In this document: positions 34,918 to 42,677 of the stretch, piece by piece
Layout: the number at the start of each line of letters is the position of its first letter
How positions within the stretch are numbered: position 1 is the first letter of the stretch
Made by a program: the position numbers and the translations under genes
Assembly: GCA_028819475.1 (NCBI GenBank)
Contig: JAPPLJ010000023.1
Coordinates: 1-64,000, forward strand
DNA length: 64,000 bases
Direction of reading: 5' to 3'
DNA from: Rhodospirillaceae bacterium
GTDB taxonomy: Bacteria > Pseudomonadota > Alphaproteobacteria > Bin65
Notes under the pieces: model-generated
Told to the model about the DNA's origin: nothing
Seen by the model: the letters and a program-made list of their open reading frames with translations, nothing else
Databases searched by the model: none

Positions 34918-35832
34918 CTAGAGGTATTTGGCGACGGCGCCGCGCTTGGCCTTCGCACCGGCAGCGTAGTGCGCGACCATCCGGGCGGTCTTCCATCCGC
35001 CGGACAGCATGACTTCGGTTGTTGACGCCCCGCGCGCCGTCAATTCGCTGGCGTGGCCGATCCGCCCGGAATGGGCCGTCACGCCCTCGATGCCGGCAGC
35101 CCGCGCTGCGGCGGTGAAGCGGCGGCCGATGGATTGGGCGTTCAGGCCAGCGCGACCGCCACGGCCGCGCCCCGTGCCGGTGACGAACACCTTGTCCGTT
35201 GGCGCCGCGTCTTTCGGTCGGATCGCAGCGAGCGCACCAGCCGCGCCGTTCTTGACCAGCCGGATGTCGGTTTCCTCGCCGTTCTGATCGGTCTTCTTGC
35301 TTCGGACCCGAATGAGCATCGCGCCGGGGACATCGGCTGCCGGCTCGATGTCGCGCCATTCGAGCGCAGCGGCTTCCGAGCGCCGCAGCGCCGCCTGAAA
35401 CAGCACGCCGGCGATTGCTGCATCCTTCGTCCGTCCTTCCTTGCGGGCGATGGCGATGATCTCCGCGACCTGTTCGGCGGTGATTGCCCGCGCCCGGCCC
35501 CTGCCTCTGTCGGCATGGTCGCGGCGGGCGATCCTGAGTGCGTCGGCCGTCATGGAGCCGCGCGGGCTCGGCCAGCCGGCGACCCTGGCGAGGAAGGCGG
35601 CGGCGGCGGCGGCCTGTCCTATCGAAGCCGGAGCCATGCCGTCCGCGGCGAGCGCCCGGACATGCTCGGCAAGCGTCGCATCGGTGAGTGGCCGGCCATC
35701 AAGGAAGCGTTCGAGGCGGGCGAGTGCCGACCGATAGACTCGGCGGGTGCTCGGTGCGCGGGCTTCAAGCGCCAGCGCAGCGGCCGTGCGGCGGTCGGCA
35801 GGCAGGGTCGCGAGGGCGAGAGCGGTTGTCAT
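34918..35832 (-). CDS. Tyrosine recombinase C (site-specific integrase)
   Basis: 304 residues. The N-terminal SAM-like domain (RVYRSALARLERFLDG) leads to the catalytic domain: Arg in ALRRSEAAALEW, HSGRIGHASELTARG as the HxxR box, GGWKTARMVAHYAAG with the Tyr. It resembles the XerC-like integrases of plasmids and small islands. It leads a three-gene operon and is divergent from 35959-37048. An inverted repeat (35850-35867) lies just upstream of its ATG. Confidence 0.85.
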   Translation of the reverse strand: MTTALALATLPADRRTAAALALEARAPSTRRVYRSALARLERFLDGRPLTDATLAEHVRALAADGMAPASIGQAAAAAAFLARVAGWPSPRGSMTADALRIARRDHADRGRGRARAITAEQVAEIIAIARKEGRTKDAAIAGVLFQAALRRSEAAALEWRDIEPAADVPGAMLIRVRSKKTDQNGEETDIRLVKNGAAGALAAIRPKDAAPTDKVFVTGTGRGRGGRAGLNAQSIGRRFTAAARAAGIEGVTAHSGRIGHASELTARGASTTEVMLSGGWKTARMVAHYAAGAKAKRGAVAKYL

Positions 35833-35849
35833 GGTATTGGCTCTATCAA

Positions 35850-35867
35850 CGATAACTGTAATTATCG
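35850..35867. promoter_or_regulatory. Inverted repeat in the integrase-Toprim divergent promoter
   Basis: CGATAA-CTGTAA-TTATCG, a perfect 6-bp inverted repeat 18 bases from the integrase start, in an AT-rich stretch (35840-35940) within GC-rich surroundings. Likely a repressor or recombinase control site. Confidence 0.45.
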
Positions 35868-35958
35868 GTGAAATTTAGAGTCGCCCGACCCGTTGTCAAG
35901 ATGCATAAAATGTTCAATATTGGTTCTAGTGTTTCATGTTGACCCCAAAGGGGCGGAA

Positions 35959-36183
35959 ATGACGGCTGATGACCGAAAACCGCGACGACGCAGCGGGGTT
36001 TTGATGCCGGCGCCGCCAGCCAACGACAACGGCGCCCCGATGATCCTATTCGCCCGGGTCTTCGAGCGGCAGGCCGCGCGAGCGACCAGCCCGTACGAGC
36101 GCAACCTGAAACTGAAACTGGCCGCGAAGGCCCGGGAGCTAGCCGGCACCCGCGGCGCCGAGGCGGGGGACCATGCCGAGTAG
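35959..36183 (+). CDS. Small basic protein before the Toprim gene
   Basis: 74 residues from MTADDRKPRRRSGVLMPAPP, with a basic head and a charged C-terminal helix (ERNLKLKLAAKARELAG). GGGCGGA precedes the ATG. Its 3' end overlaps the next gene by 11 bases, so the two are co-translated. Family unknown; probably nucleic-acid binding. Confidence 0.55.
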   Translation: MTADDRKPRRRSGVLMPAPPANDNGAPMILFARVFERQAARATSPYERNLKLKLAAKARELAGTRGAEAGDHAE

Positions 36184-37048
36184 CCTGCGGCACCGATGGA
36201 CTGCAGCCGCTCTCGCGGTGCTCGACGGGCAGATCGTCGATGTGCTTGCCGCCGATCACCCGCAAAGCGTTCGACATGTCTTTTACCGCATGACCGATCC
36301 CAGGTTGGCGGCACCGGTCGAGAAAACCGAAAATGGCTACCAGCGCGTGCAGCGCCGCTGCCTGGCGCTCCGGCGCTCCGGTTCCATCCCCTACGGCTGG
36401 ATTGCCGACGCGACGCGGCGCGGGTTCCATGTGTCGACTTTCAACGGCCAGGCCGACTTCATCCGGCGGATGCAGGGGCTTTACCGGCAAAACCTGTGGA
36501 CCGACGACCTGCCGCGAGTCGAAGTGTGGTGCGAATCCCGGTCGATCGCCGGCGTGCTTCAGGACGATTGCCAAGCCTTGGCGGTCTCACTCTTCCCGAG
36601 CGGAGGGTTCGCTTCCGCAACGCTTTGCTACGAGGCTGCGGAAGACATCAACTGGCGCCGGCCGCCCCGGGCAGTGGTCATCTATGTCGGCGACTACGAT
36701 CCCGCCGGCGTGCTGATCGATCGGTCGATCGAGATGGAACTCCGCCAACATCTCGAGGTCGAGCTCGATTTCCGGCGCGTCGCGATCAACGAGGGTCAGA
36801 TTGCCGAATACGACCTCCCGACGAAGCCGCGGAAGGGAACCGAGCGGCGGCGTCTGGACATCGCGGCGACAGTCGAGGCCGAGGCCATGCCGGCAAACGT
36901 GCTGCGCGGGATCGTCCGCGACGCGGTTGAAGGCTACCTGCCGGCGGGCGCACTGGACGTCGCCCGCGAAGCCGAGGAAAGCGAGCGAGAGGGGTTGCAA
37001 TTTCTCGCCGATGCGATCGAGCAGGCCGAGGAGGAGGGCATTTTATGA
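36173..37048 (+). CDS. Toprim-domain protein, topoisomerase VI-A/Spo11-like
   Basis: 291 residues. The N-terminal half looks like a DNA-binding winged-helix (SVRHVFYRMTDPRL, GYQRVQRRCLALRRSGSIP). The C-terminal half has a Toprim signature: Glu in RVEVWCESRSIAG and DxD in VVIYVGDYDPAGV. This fold binds DNA and metal in topoisomerase VI subunit A and related plasmid or phage proteins. A catalytic Tyr is not obvious; Tyr38 in HVFYRM is the best candidate. Its stop overlaps the primase-like gene (ATGA). Confidence 0.65.
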   Translation: MPSSLRHRWTAAALAVLDGQIVDVLAADHPQSVRHVFYRMTDPRLAAPVEKTENGYQRVQRRCLALRRSGSIPYGWIADATRRGFHVSTFNGQADFIRRMQGLYRQNLWTDDLPRVEVWCESRSIAGVLQDDCQALAVSLFPSGGFASATLCYEAAEDINWRRPPRAVVIYVGDYDPAGVLIDRSIEMELRQHLEVELDFRRVAINEGQIAEYDLPTKPRKGTERRRLDIAATVEAEAMPANVLRGIVRDAVEGYLPAGALDVAREAEESEREGLQFLADAIEQAEEEGIL

Positions 37049-37479
37049 GGCAGGCCCGTTATAGCGGGCCGGCGCCGGCGCTTGGCCTGAAGCGCCGCGG
37101 CCGCGAGCTTACCGGCCTGTGTCCGGGGAGCGGCGGTACGGATCGGTTCCGGGTCCACTTGGACGACCGGCGGGCCGGACAGTTCTTCTGCTGCCGGTGC
37201 TGCCCGGACGGCACGGCCGGCGCCGGTTCGATGCGCCGGTTCGTCCTTCGTCGCGCGGCGCTTTTTCGGCCGCCGCCGACCCGCGTGATTCTGGGTGTCT
37301 GCCACTTTCATTCTCACAGCCAACTCGTCTCGATTGCCCCTCCGAAACCGGCCCAGACCGTGTGGCAACGGTGTCGGAAGCGACAAGACCGGAGAGAAAG
37401 GTTGGACGGTGAGCGTCGGAGCGGAGGCGCACGGGATCTATCCCGGCGAGGAGCCGGGACAGATCTTCGCCGAGGATAG
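37045..37479 (+). pseudogene. Truncated primase-like zinc-finger gene
   Basis: The first 55 residues (LTGLCPGSGGTDRFRVHLDD then FFCCRCCPDGTAGAG) match the CHC2-type zinc ribbon that opens phage and plasmid primases (usually CPFCGG...CxxC). After that the sequence turns into low-complexity Arg/Pro-rich frame with no primase core. The second Cys of the first pair is Ser. Start overlaps the Toprim stop as ATGA. It is probably the 5' remnant of a replication gene cut by deletion. Confidence 0.5.
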
Positions 37480-37671
37480 GCCGGACGGAGCCGCGCCATC
37501 GCTTTCGGCGGCCGGGGCGCAAGGACGGTATCGGTCCTTCGGTTCGCCCCCGGCTTGCAGTTGCTTCAACGGGAACCTCCCGCCGTGTCACCCGCTCTGC
37601 ACCGCCCGCCTTCGCGATCGCCGCTTGATGCTGTCGCTCTCGTTTCGGCAAGTTAGATCTCGGGCCGGCCT

Positions 37672-37700
37672 TTGACACATCCCCTGGTGGGCCGATACTT
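37672..37700 (+). promoter_or_regulatory. Sigma-70-like promoter candidate
   Basis: TTGACA (37672-37677) is followed after 16-17 bases by GATACT/ATACTT. Downstream there is no clear gene on this strand before the hairpin at 37837-37854, so it may drive a short untranslated RNA of about 150 bases. Confidence 0.4.
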
Positions 37701-37826
37701 GCATCCCACACGCCAGCGTCTTATGACTGTCCCGTTCCCGACAGCACTACATCCCGCCCATGTGGGTCGCGGCTGGCCAAGCCGGTCAGGCCGCGGCCCG
37801 CACCCCCGCGGAAAGGTTGGACAACC

Positions 37827-37854
37827 CGCGAAATTCCCCTTTGTTTTCAAAGGG
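37827..37854. repeat. Palindromic repeat, inverted copy of 38978-39000
   Basis: CCCTTTG-TTTT-CAAAGGG hairpin with flanking CGCGAAATTC. Its complement closely matches CTTTGAAAACAAAGGAATTT next to the tRNA fragment at 39005. Confidence 0.55.
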
Positions 37855-37947
37855 TCGATTTTGGGGGTTGGACAAGCTAAGTGCTTGAAGGCAAAGGAAA
37901 CCGCCACTCCATGGCGTTCTCCCATAGATCGCCCCTTTCCGCCCTGC

Positions 37948-38793
37948 CTAGCCGCCATCCCCGAACCGGCTTCGATACCGGCACACCGACCGGGCCACAT
38001 ACCGGCACACCGACCGGGCCACGGACCGGACGCGGCCCACCTTCAACGGTTCGCACAACAGCCCGTTCAATCGCTCCGCCTCCCGGAATACCGCTGCATC
38101 CGGCAATTGCCGCACCGCTCGAAGCCCGGTCCAAGCCATCAGCGAGTCGAACAGGCCGGTGGTGTTGCGCGGACCGACCGCCTCGGGCAGCCGGGCGGAA
38201 GGCGGAGGGCCTGAAGCGGTCTGCGTGTTCCAAGAAGGTTGACGCAACACCCGGGGGAGCGACCGGCGCAGGGCGGTCCAAAATCCGCGGCCGCCGCGGG
38301 CGCGGCTGGCAATTCGCGAAATGGTCGAGGGGTTGAGGCCAGTATGGCGCGCGACCTGGCGAACGGTGTAGTGCCCCCGGTTGATCCAGCGCGCGATCCG
38401 CGCGTCGCGTTCGTAAGTCCGGTGTCGGCGGACGCATCCCGATTTCACGCCGCGCCGGTGCTGGGCCAGCGAGCTGGTATCGAGCCACCAGGGCCGACGG
38501 TACGGCGAGGGAGCCGGGACATACCCGCCCGCCGGGGCACCCCTGCTCGCCGGCTTGGCCTTGGCGACGATGGCGGAAAGCATCCGGTCCTGTCCGGCGG
38601 TCGTTCCCCGCTCGCTCCAATGGCGGGCGATGGAACGGACGCATCCGGCGTCCCGATCGCTCAAGGCGCCGCGCTCGACCAAACGGACGGCGGCGGCAAC
38701 GAGGTCGTAGCCTCGCAGGCCGGCGCGCGAGCGGATGTTTCCGCCCGATTCGCGGGATTTGGCGGGCGGTGGATTTTTTGCTATCCTGACCAT
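37948..38793 (-). CDS. Helix-turn-helix protein of the island end
   Basis: 281 residues. A helix-turn-helix (RWINRGHYTVRQVARHTGLN then STISRIASRARG, residues about 135-170) resembles Hin/resolvase-type DNA-binding segments. The rest is Arg-rich and not recognised. The last 30 residues come from a 24-bp tandem duplication (37975-38022) that repeats RSVCRYVA. It may regulate excision or replication of the island. The start is uncertain because the ATG at 38793 overlaps a promoter on the other strand. Confidence 0.5.
   Translation of the reverse strand: MVRIAKNPPPAKSRESGGNIRSRAGLRGYDLVAAAVRLVERGALSDRDAGCVRSIARHWSERGTTAGQDRMLSAIVAKAKPASRGAPAGGYVPAPSPYRRPWWLDTSSLAQHRRGVKSGCVRRHRTYERDARIARWINRGHYTVRQVARHTGLNPSTISRIASRARGGRGFWTALRRSLPRVLRQPSWNTQTASGPPPSARLPEAVGPRNTTGLFDSLMAWTGLRAVRQLPDAAVFREAERLNGLLCEPLKVGRVRSVARSVCRYVARSVCRYRSRFGDGG
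37975..38022. repeat. 24-bp tandem duplication inside the helix-turn-helix gene
   Basis: Two exact head-to-tail copies, each beginning ATACCGGCACACCG, keep the frame and add eight residues to the protein C-terminus. Confidence 0.8.
38759..38787 (+). promoter_or_regulatory. Promoter of the candidate small RNA
   Basis: TTGGCG (38759-38764), 17 bases, TATCCT (38782-38787). Spacing is ideal for sigma-70 and transcription would start near 38794. Confidence 0.45.
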
Positions 38794-38868
38794 TGATGAC
38801 GCTCTCTATTGGGGTGGGCTGTCCTCTAAAGATTGCCCCGTCGGTCGATGCCGGCGGGGCGTTTTTTG
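38794..38868 (+). ncRNA. Candidate small RNA with its own promoter and terminator
   Basis: About 75 bases between the promoter at 38759 and a rho-independent terminator at 38835-38867. No ORF with a ribosome site fits inside. It is divergent from the helix-turn-helix gene and close to the tRNA fragment. An antisense or phage-type regulatory RNA is plausible; no family is recognised. Confidence 0.4.
38835..38867 (+). terminator. Rho-independent terminator
   Basis: GCCCCGTCGG pairs with CCGGCGGGGC around a TCGATG loop and is followed by G and six T. A textbook intrinsic terminator. Confidence 0.8.
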
Positions 38869-38977
38869 TGGGCCGCGCCGTCTGTATGAGATTGCGGAAG
38901 GGACCGAAAAAGTTTAACAGTCCGCCCGCAAACCCTTTATTTTCAATGGGCGCATTTGAGGCGGAATTTGTAAATCC

Positions 38978-39000
38978 GCTTTGAAAACAAAGGAATTTGC
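38978..39000. repeat. Palindromic repeat beside the tRNA fragment
   Basis: CTTTGAAAACAAAGG followed by AATTTGCG, the inverted counterpart of 37827-37854. It lies 4 bases before the tRNA-like segment. A looser relative (CCCTTTATTTTCAATGGG) sits at about 38933. Confidence 0.55.
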
Positions 39001-39004
39001 GCCG

Positions 39005-39050
39005 CCTCTTAATCAGCGGGTCCGGGGTTCGAGTCCCCGATCGTCCTCCA
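39005..39050 (+). other. 3' tRNA fragment, probable attachment site of an integrated island
   Basis: The segment has a T-arm (CGGGG-TTCGAGT-CCCCG), a 7-base acceptor strand and a CCA end, preceded by CTCTTAATCAGC as in an anticodon loop and stem. The 5' half of a tRNA is missing and the upstream bases do not pair as one. Such 3' tRNA copies are left when tyrosine recombinases integrate into tRNA genes. The CTCTTAA loop suggests Lys (CUU), but this is uncertain. Confidence 0.6.
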
Positions 39051-39769
39051 ATGTTTTCAATGACTTAGGTGGCACTCTCTAAGCTCTGAGTGTTTCGGGT
39101 AAGCAACGGGTAAGCAGCGGGTAAGCATTGTCGGGTGCACCAAGTGTCGTCCCGAAGGCCAAAGTCGGCGGCCTGATAGTCGGCCGCTTGCTGGCGTAAT
39201 CCTGCAGAGGGCCCCTTGGGGACGGACTGCTCCTGGCGGCTGACCTGACCGCCAAGCGCAGTCACATCCGGTGCAGGGACGTCAAACAACAGCATCAGCG
39301 TGCTCAGCTTGTGCAGGAGGGCGACCGGCTGCATCGCCTGCACGTTGGCGAAGTTTAGGACAGACGCCGGGCGATGATGCCAGAGAACGGTGGGCGCAGG
39401 TCTGCATCGACGAGTTTCGACCTCGCCGTCTCGACCGAGATCTCGGGCCTGGCGACCGCCTCGCTCTGCGCGGCTACCTCGTCCTTCAAGACTCTGGAGC
39501 GGGCCTTGAGCAACTATTGCTGCCTACGCGGACGTTCGCATATATGCGAGTTACAGCAGTATGGTCGCGGCCGTCCAAGAGAATCCGCCTAACTGATTGA
39601 TCCATTTGACTTTCCCTAATTGCTTCGCACCGATCCTGGCGCGTCCGTCATCGTGCCGCAACCGATCGAATTCAGCCTCGCGACGACGCTTGGAATTTCA
39701 TGACCTCGTCAACGGAATTTCGGCCTCCACCTAGGACCCGCCGGTCACGGATCCCAGACCACAGAAACG
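39051..39769. other. Stretch between the tRNA fragment and an integrase remnant
   Basis: Starts with three near-repeats of GGGTAAGCA (39098-39126). Short frames on both strands are not convincing as genes. Probably decayed mobile DNA. Confidence 0.35.
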
Positions 39770-39946
39770 AACACTAAACGATCTACGGCACAGTTACGCC
39801 AGCGGCGGCCTGCTGGTCGGCGAGGGGCTGTTGATGATCGGCAAGTTGCTGGGCCACACCGACGTACACATGACGACTCGCTACGCCCAATTCGCCAACG
39901 ACCCACTCAAGTCCGCCGTCAACCGGATTGCGGATGTCGCCGGGTA
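39770..39946 (+). pseudogene. C-terminal remnant of a tyrosine recombinase
   Basis: Reads LNDLRHSYASGG, then MIGKLLGHTDVHMTTRYAQF and a short tail to TAG. These are box II (HxLRHSYAS with the first His now Asn), LGH and the catalytic Tyr region of phage-type integrases. All upstream domains are missing. It sits 0.7 kb from the tRNA fragment, as expected for the scar of an older integration. Confidence 0.7.
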
Positions 39947-40295
39947 GTCGAAGCCCCATACCGGATGGCCTCCTCGAAGGCGGAAGGAGTCCACGAGAGA
40001 GCCTCGAAGCCAGACGACGACAGTCGACAGGCGATCGCAGGCCACAGGATCAGCCCGCAGTCGCGCAAGTAGTTGCCGGTTTCCCGCAGGCACCTTGCGA
40101 AGACTTCGACGACGCCATTCCGCTTGGCCCCGTCGGCCGGGAGCGGACCGGACCGCGCCACCCATCTCCCGATATGTTCGGTTCGAGACGCCTGACCGCC
40201 CGTGCAACCGCCATCAGGTCGTCCCGCCTGTTTTCGTGCGCCATGACACTGTCGAACTCGTCCGACATCGACGTCCCCACGTCCGTCACCGGCAA
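39947..40295. other. Gap before the creatinine locus
   Basis: Contains short GC-rich frames on both strands, none with a recognisable domain. No terminator is clear. Confidence 0.3.
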
Positions 40296-40748
40296 TCAGT
40301 CTTCAGCAATGTCTTCTGCCCAGAGTTCGGGCCGTTCCTCGATGAACCGGGTCATGAGGGCGATGCAGTCCGGATCGTCGGCAACGATCACCTCGACGCC
40401 GCGTTCGCGCAGGAACGCCTCGTTGCCGCCGAAGGTGGCATTCTCGGCGATAACGACCCGGGGTATGCCGAACTGGACGATGGTGCCCGCGCACATCATG
40501 CAGGGCGAGAGCGAGGTGTAGAGGGTGGTGTCGCGGTAGGTCCGTTGCCGGCCCGCCTTGCGCAGCGCATCCATCTCGCCGTGCGCGATGGGATCGCCCT
40601 GCTGCACACGCTGGTTCCGGCCTTGCGCGACAACCCTTTCGCCGCGCGCCAGCACGGAGCCGATCGGGCAGCCGCCCTCGTCGAACCCGGCCTTGGCTTC
40701 CTCGTAGGCGATACGCAGCATCCTGCGGTCGGTGTCGGTCAGGCTCAT
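40296..40748 (-). CDS. Cytosine deaminase-type nucleoside deaminase (FCY1-like)
   Basis: 150 residues. The zinc site is clear: HGEMDALR (His and catalytic Glu) and SPCMMCAGTI (PCxxC). The protein also follows yeast cytosine deaminase closely outside the site: GGCPIGSVL, TLYTSLSPC, FGIPRVVIAEN, FIEERPELWAEDI. It should deaminate cytosine or a similar cyclic compound. It lies 88 bases after the ABC ATPase gene on the same strand and is probably in that operon. Because creatininase and creatinase lie in the same locus, creatinine or a related ring amide is a possible substrate, but this is inference. Confidence 0.85.
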   Translation of the reverse strand: MSLTDTDRRMLRIAYEEAKAGFDEGGCPIGSVLARGERVVAQGRNQRVQQGDPIAHGEMDALRKAGRQRTYRDTTLYTSLSPCMMCAGTIVQFGIPRVVIAENATFGGNEAFLRERGVEVIVADDPDCIALMTRFIEERPELWAEDIAED

Positions 40749-40836
40749 TCCTGCGGTCCTTCATGGTGGGGAAGCTGTTCGGGACGGATGTCACGGCCTT
40801 GGGCGGAAAGGACGTCCAGTTGATAGGCGTCTCCGG

Positions 40837-41892
40837 TCAGCCTTCGGCCAGGACGTGGCCGGCATCGGCCGGCCAGCTGAGATGGAACCGGCCGCCGGCG
40901 TCCAAGTTGAGGTCGCCCAGCGCACGTTCCGGGAGCTGGGCCTTCAGCTCGGTCCCGTCCGCCGCTTCCAGAAACAGGGTCACCGTCGCACCGACGAATT
41001 CCTCGGAAATCAGCGTGCACGGAATCGCGCCCTCGGACGGCGTACGGCCGATCCGGACCAGGTCGGCGGCGACGACCAGGGTCGCAGGTTCATCCACCGC
41101 CGGCAGGCCGGCGGCAGGGAAGGTGCCGAGCGCCGTTTCGATCGCGTCGCCGCGGCTGGTGCCGCTCAGGATATTGTTCCGGCCCACGAACTCAGCGACG
41201 AAGCGGTTCGCCGGCGCCCGATAGATCTCACGCGGCTCGCCGACCTGGACGATGCGGCCCTGGGACATGATCACGACCCGGTCGGCAAGGGCGAAGGCCT
41301 CGGATTGCGAATGCGTGACGTAGACGAAGGTGATGCCGAGTTCGCGTTGCAGGCGCGTCAGCACGCCCTGCATGCGAATGATCAGATGGGCGTCCAGCGC
41401 CGACAACGGCTCGTCGAGCAACAGGATCTGCGGCTCCGTCACCAGCGCGCGCGCCAGGGCCACGCGCTGGCGCTGTCCGCCCGACAGGGTCTCGACATTA
41501 CGGTCGGCGAATTCGCCGATCTCCAGCCGTTCCAGCCATTGCACCGCACGCCGCCGCCGCTCGGCGGCGCCGATCCCGCGCATCCTGAGCCCGAATTCGA
41601 CATTCTCCCGCGCGTTGAGGAACGGAAACAGTGCCAGCGACTGCCAGACCATCGGCGTATCGCGCTCGTGAACCGGCACGGCATTCATCAGCCGTCCGCC
41701 GATGCGAACCTCGCCCTCGGTCGGCACCTCCAGTCCGGCGATCATCCGCAGCGTCGTCGTCTTGCCGCAGCCCGACGGGCCCATGATCGCTACGAATTCG
41801 CCCGCTGCAATTTCCAGGTCCAGACGGTGCACGGCCGTGAAGTCCCCGAACCGTTTGACCACGCCTGAGAGGATGACGAGCGGCTCTGTCAT
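40837..41892 (-). CDS. ABC transporter ATPase (PotA type)
   Basis: 351 residues. Walker A is GPSGCGKTT, the signature is LSGGQRQRVALARAL, Walker B is ILLLDEPLSALD. The C-terminal TOBE-like domain (residues about 270-351) marks the PotA/CysA group. It powers uptake by the two permeases encoded just upstream, and its ATG overlaps the permease stop (ATGA). GTTTIV-type maltose motifs are absent. Confidence 0.92.
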   Translation of the reverse strand: MTEPLVILSGVVKRFGDFTAVHRLDLEIAAGEFVAIMGPSGCGKTTTLRMIAGLEVPTEGEVRIGGRLMNAVPVHERDTPMVWQSLALFPFLNARENVEFGLRMRGIGAAERRRRAVQWLERLEIGEFADRNVETLSGGQRQRVALARALVTEPQILLLDEPLSALDAHLIIRMQGVLTRLQRELGITFVYVTHSQSEAFALADRVVIMSQGRIVQVGEPREIYRAPANRFVAEFVGRNNILSGTSRGDAIETALGTFPAAGLPAVDEPATLVVAADLVRIGRTPSEGAIPCTLISEEFVGATVTLFLEAADGTELKAQLPERALGDLNLDAGGRFHLSWPADAGHVLAEG

Positions 41893-42677
41893 GTGCGGCT
41901 GATCCGGGAGATGAAGAAGACCTGGGCGAGGACCACCAGCGTGATCGAGGTCAGGAACACCAGCGACCCGATGGCGTTCACCTGCGGGTCGATATTGCCC
42001 TGAACGATCTCGAGGATGATCACCGGCACGGTCTTGTTCAGACCGCTTACGAACCACGCGACCACGAACTCGTCGAAGGAAACGGCGGCGGTCAGGCAGG
42101 CGGCGGAGATAATGGCCGGCCGGCAGAACGGCAGGATGACCGACCGCAGCGCTTTCCACTCGGAAGAGCCCAGGTTCCAGGCCGCCGCTTCGAGGTTCGG
42201 ATCGATCTGGTTCAGACGCAGGCGGATGATCGCCATGGCGAAGGGCGCCGTCAGGACGGAGTGGGCGATGATAATCGACCAGAGCTGGCCCGACGCCCCG
42301 ATCCAGGACAGCCAGGCCAGCATGGCGAGCGCCATGATGATCAGGGGAATCGTCGGCGGCAGCAGGATCAGCGCCAGATACGGCCCCTTGAAGCGGAAGT
42401 TGTAGCGATAGTCGGTATAGGCGGTCGCGAAGCCCAGTGTCGTCGCGATAACGGAGGTCGAGAGCGACACGACGATCGAGGTGCGGGCGGCCTCGCCGAT
42501 CTCGGGGTCCGCAAAGATCGTGTCGTACCAGCGGGTGGTGAACGAGCCCAACGGGATCGTGGGAAACCGGTCCGAGTTGAACGAGAAGACGACCGAAGCG
42601 AGGATCGGCGCGAAGATGAAGACGAAGACCAGCAGCAGCCAGCCGAGCAGAAGGGCGGTCGCGATCCGGGCGCTCAT
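41889..42677 (-). CDS. ABC transporter permease (PotC type)
   Basis: 262 residues with six membrane segments. The cytoplasmic coupling loop has the EAAWNLGSSEWKALRSVILP form of the EAA motif. It pairs with the permease encoded immediately upstream, overlapping it by 4 bases, and overlaps the ATPase gene downstream by ATGA. Start MSARIATALLLG at 42677. Confidence 0.9.
   Translation of the reverse strand: MSARIATALLLGWLLLVFVFIFAPILASVVFSFNSDRFPTIPLGSFTTRWYDTIFADPEIGEAARTSIVVSLSTSVIATTLGFATAYTDYRYNFRFKGPYLALILLPPTIPLIIMALAMLAWLSWIGASGQLWSIIIAHSVLTAPFAMAIIRLRLNQIDPNLEAAAWNLGSSEWKALRSVILPFCRPAIISAACLTAAVSFDEFVVAWFVSGLNKTVPVIILEIVQGNIDPQVNAIGSLVFLTSITLVVLAQVFFISRISRT

Larger units (their letters stand above)
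37480..37947. other. Gap with a promoter and hairpins
   Basis: No clear gene. It holds a good promoter at 37672-37700 and the palindromic repeat at 37827-37854. GGTTGGACAA occurs twice (37815 and 37864). Confidence 0.45.

Noticed and set aside
39005-39050. Complete tRNA gene
   Set aside because: Only the 3' half is present; bases upstream do not form the D-arm, anticodon stem or acceptor partner.
39098-39126. Short tandem GGGTAAGCA units as a CRISPR-like array
   Set aside because: Only three units of about 10 bases with no spacers; no cas genes in the window.
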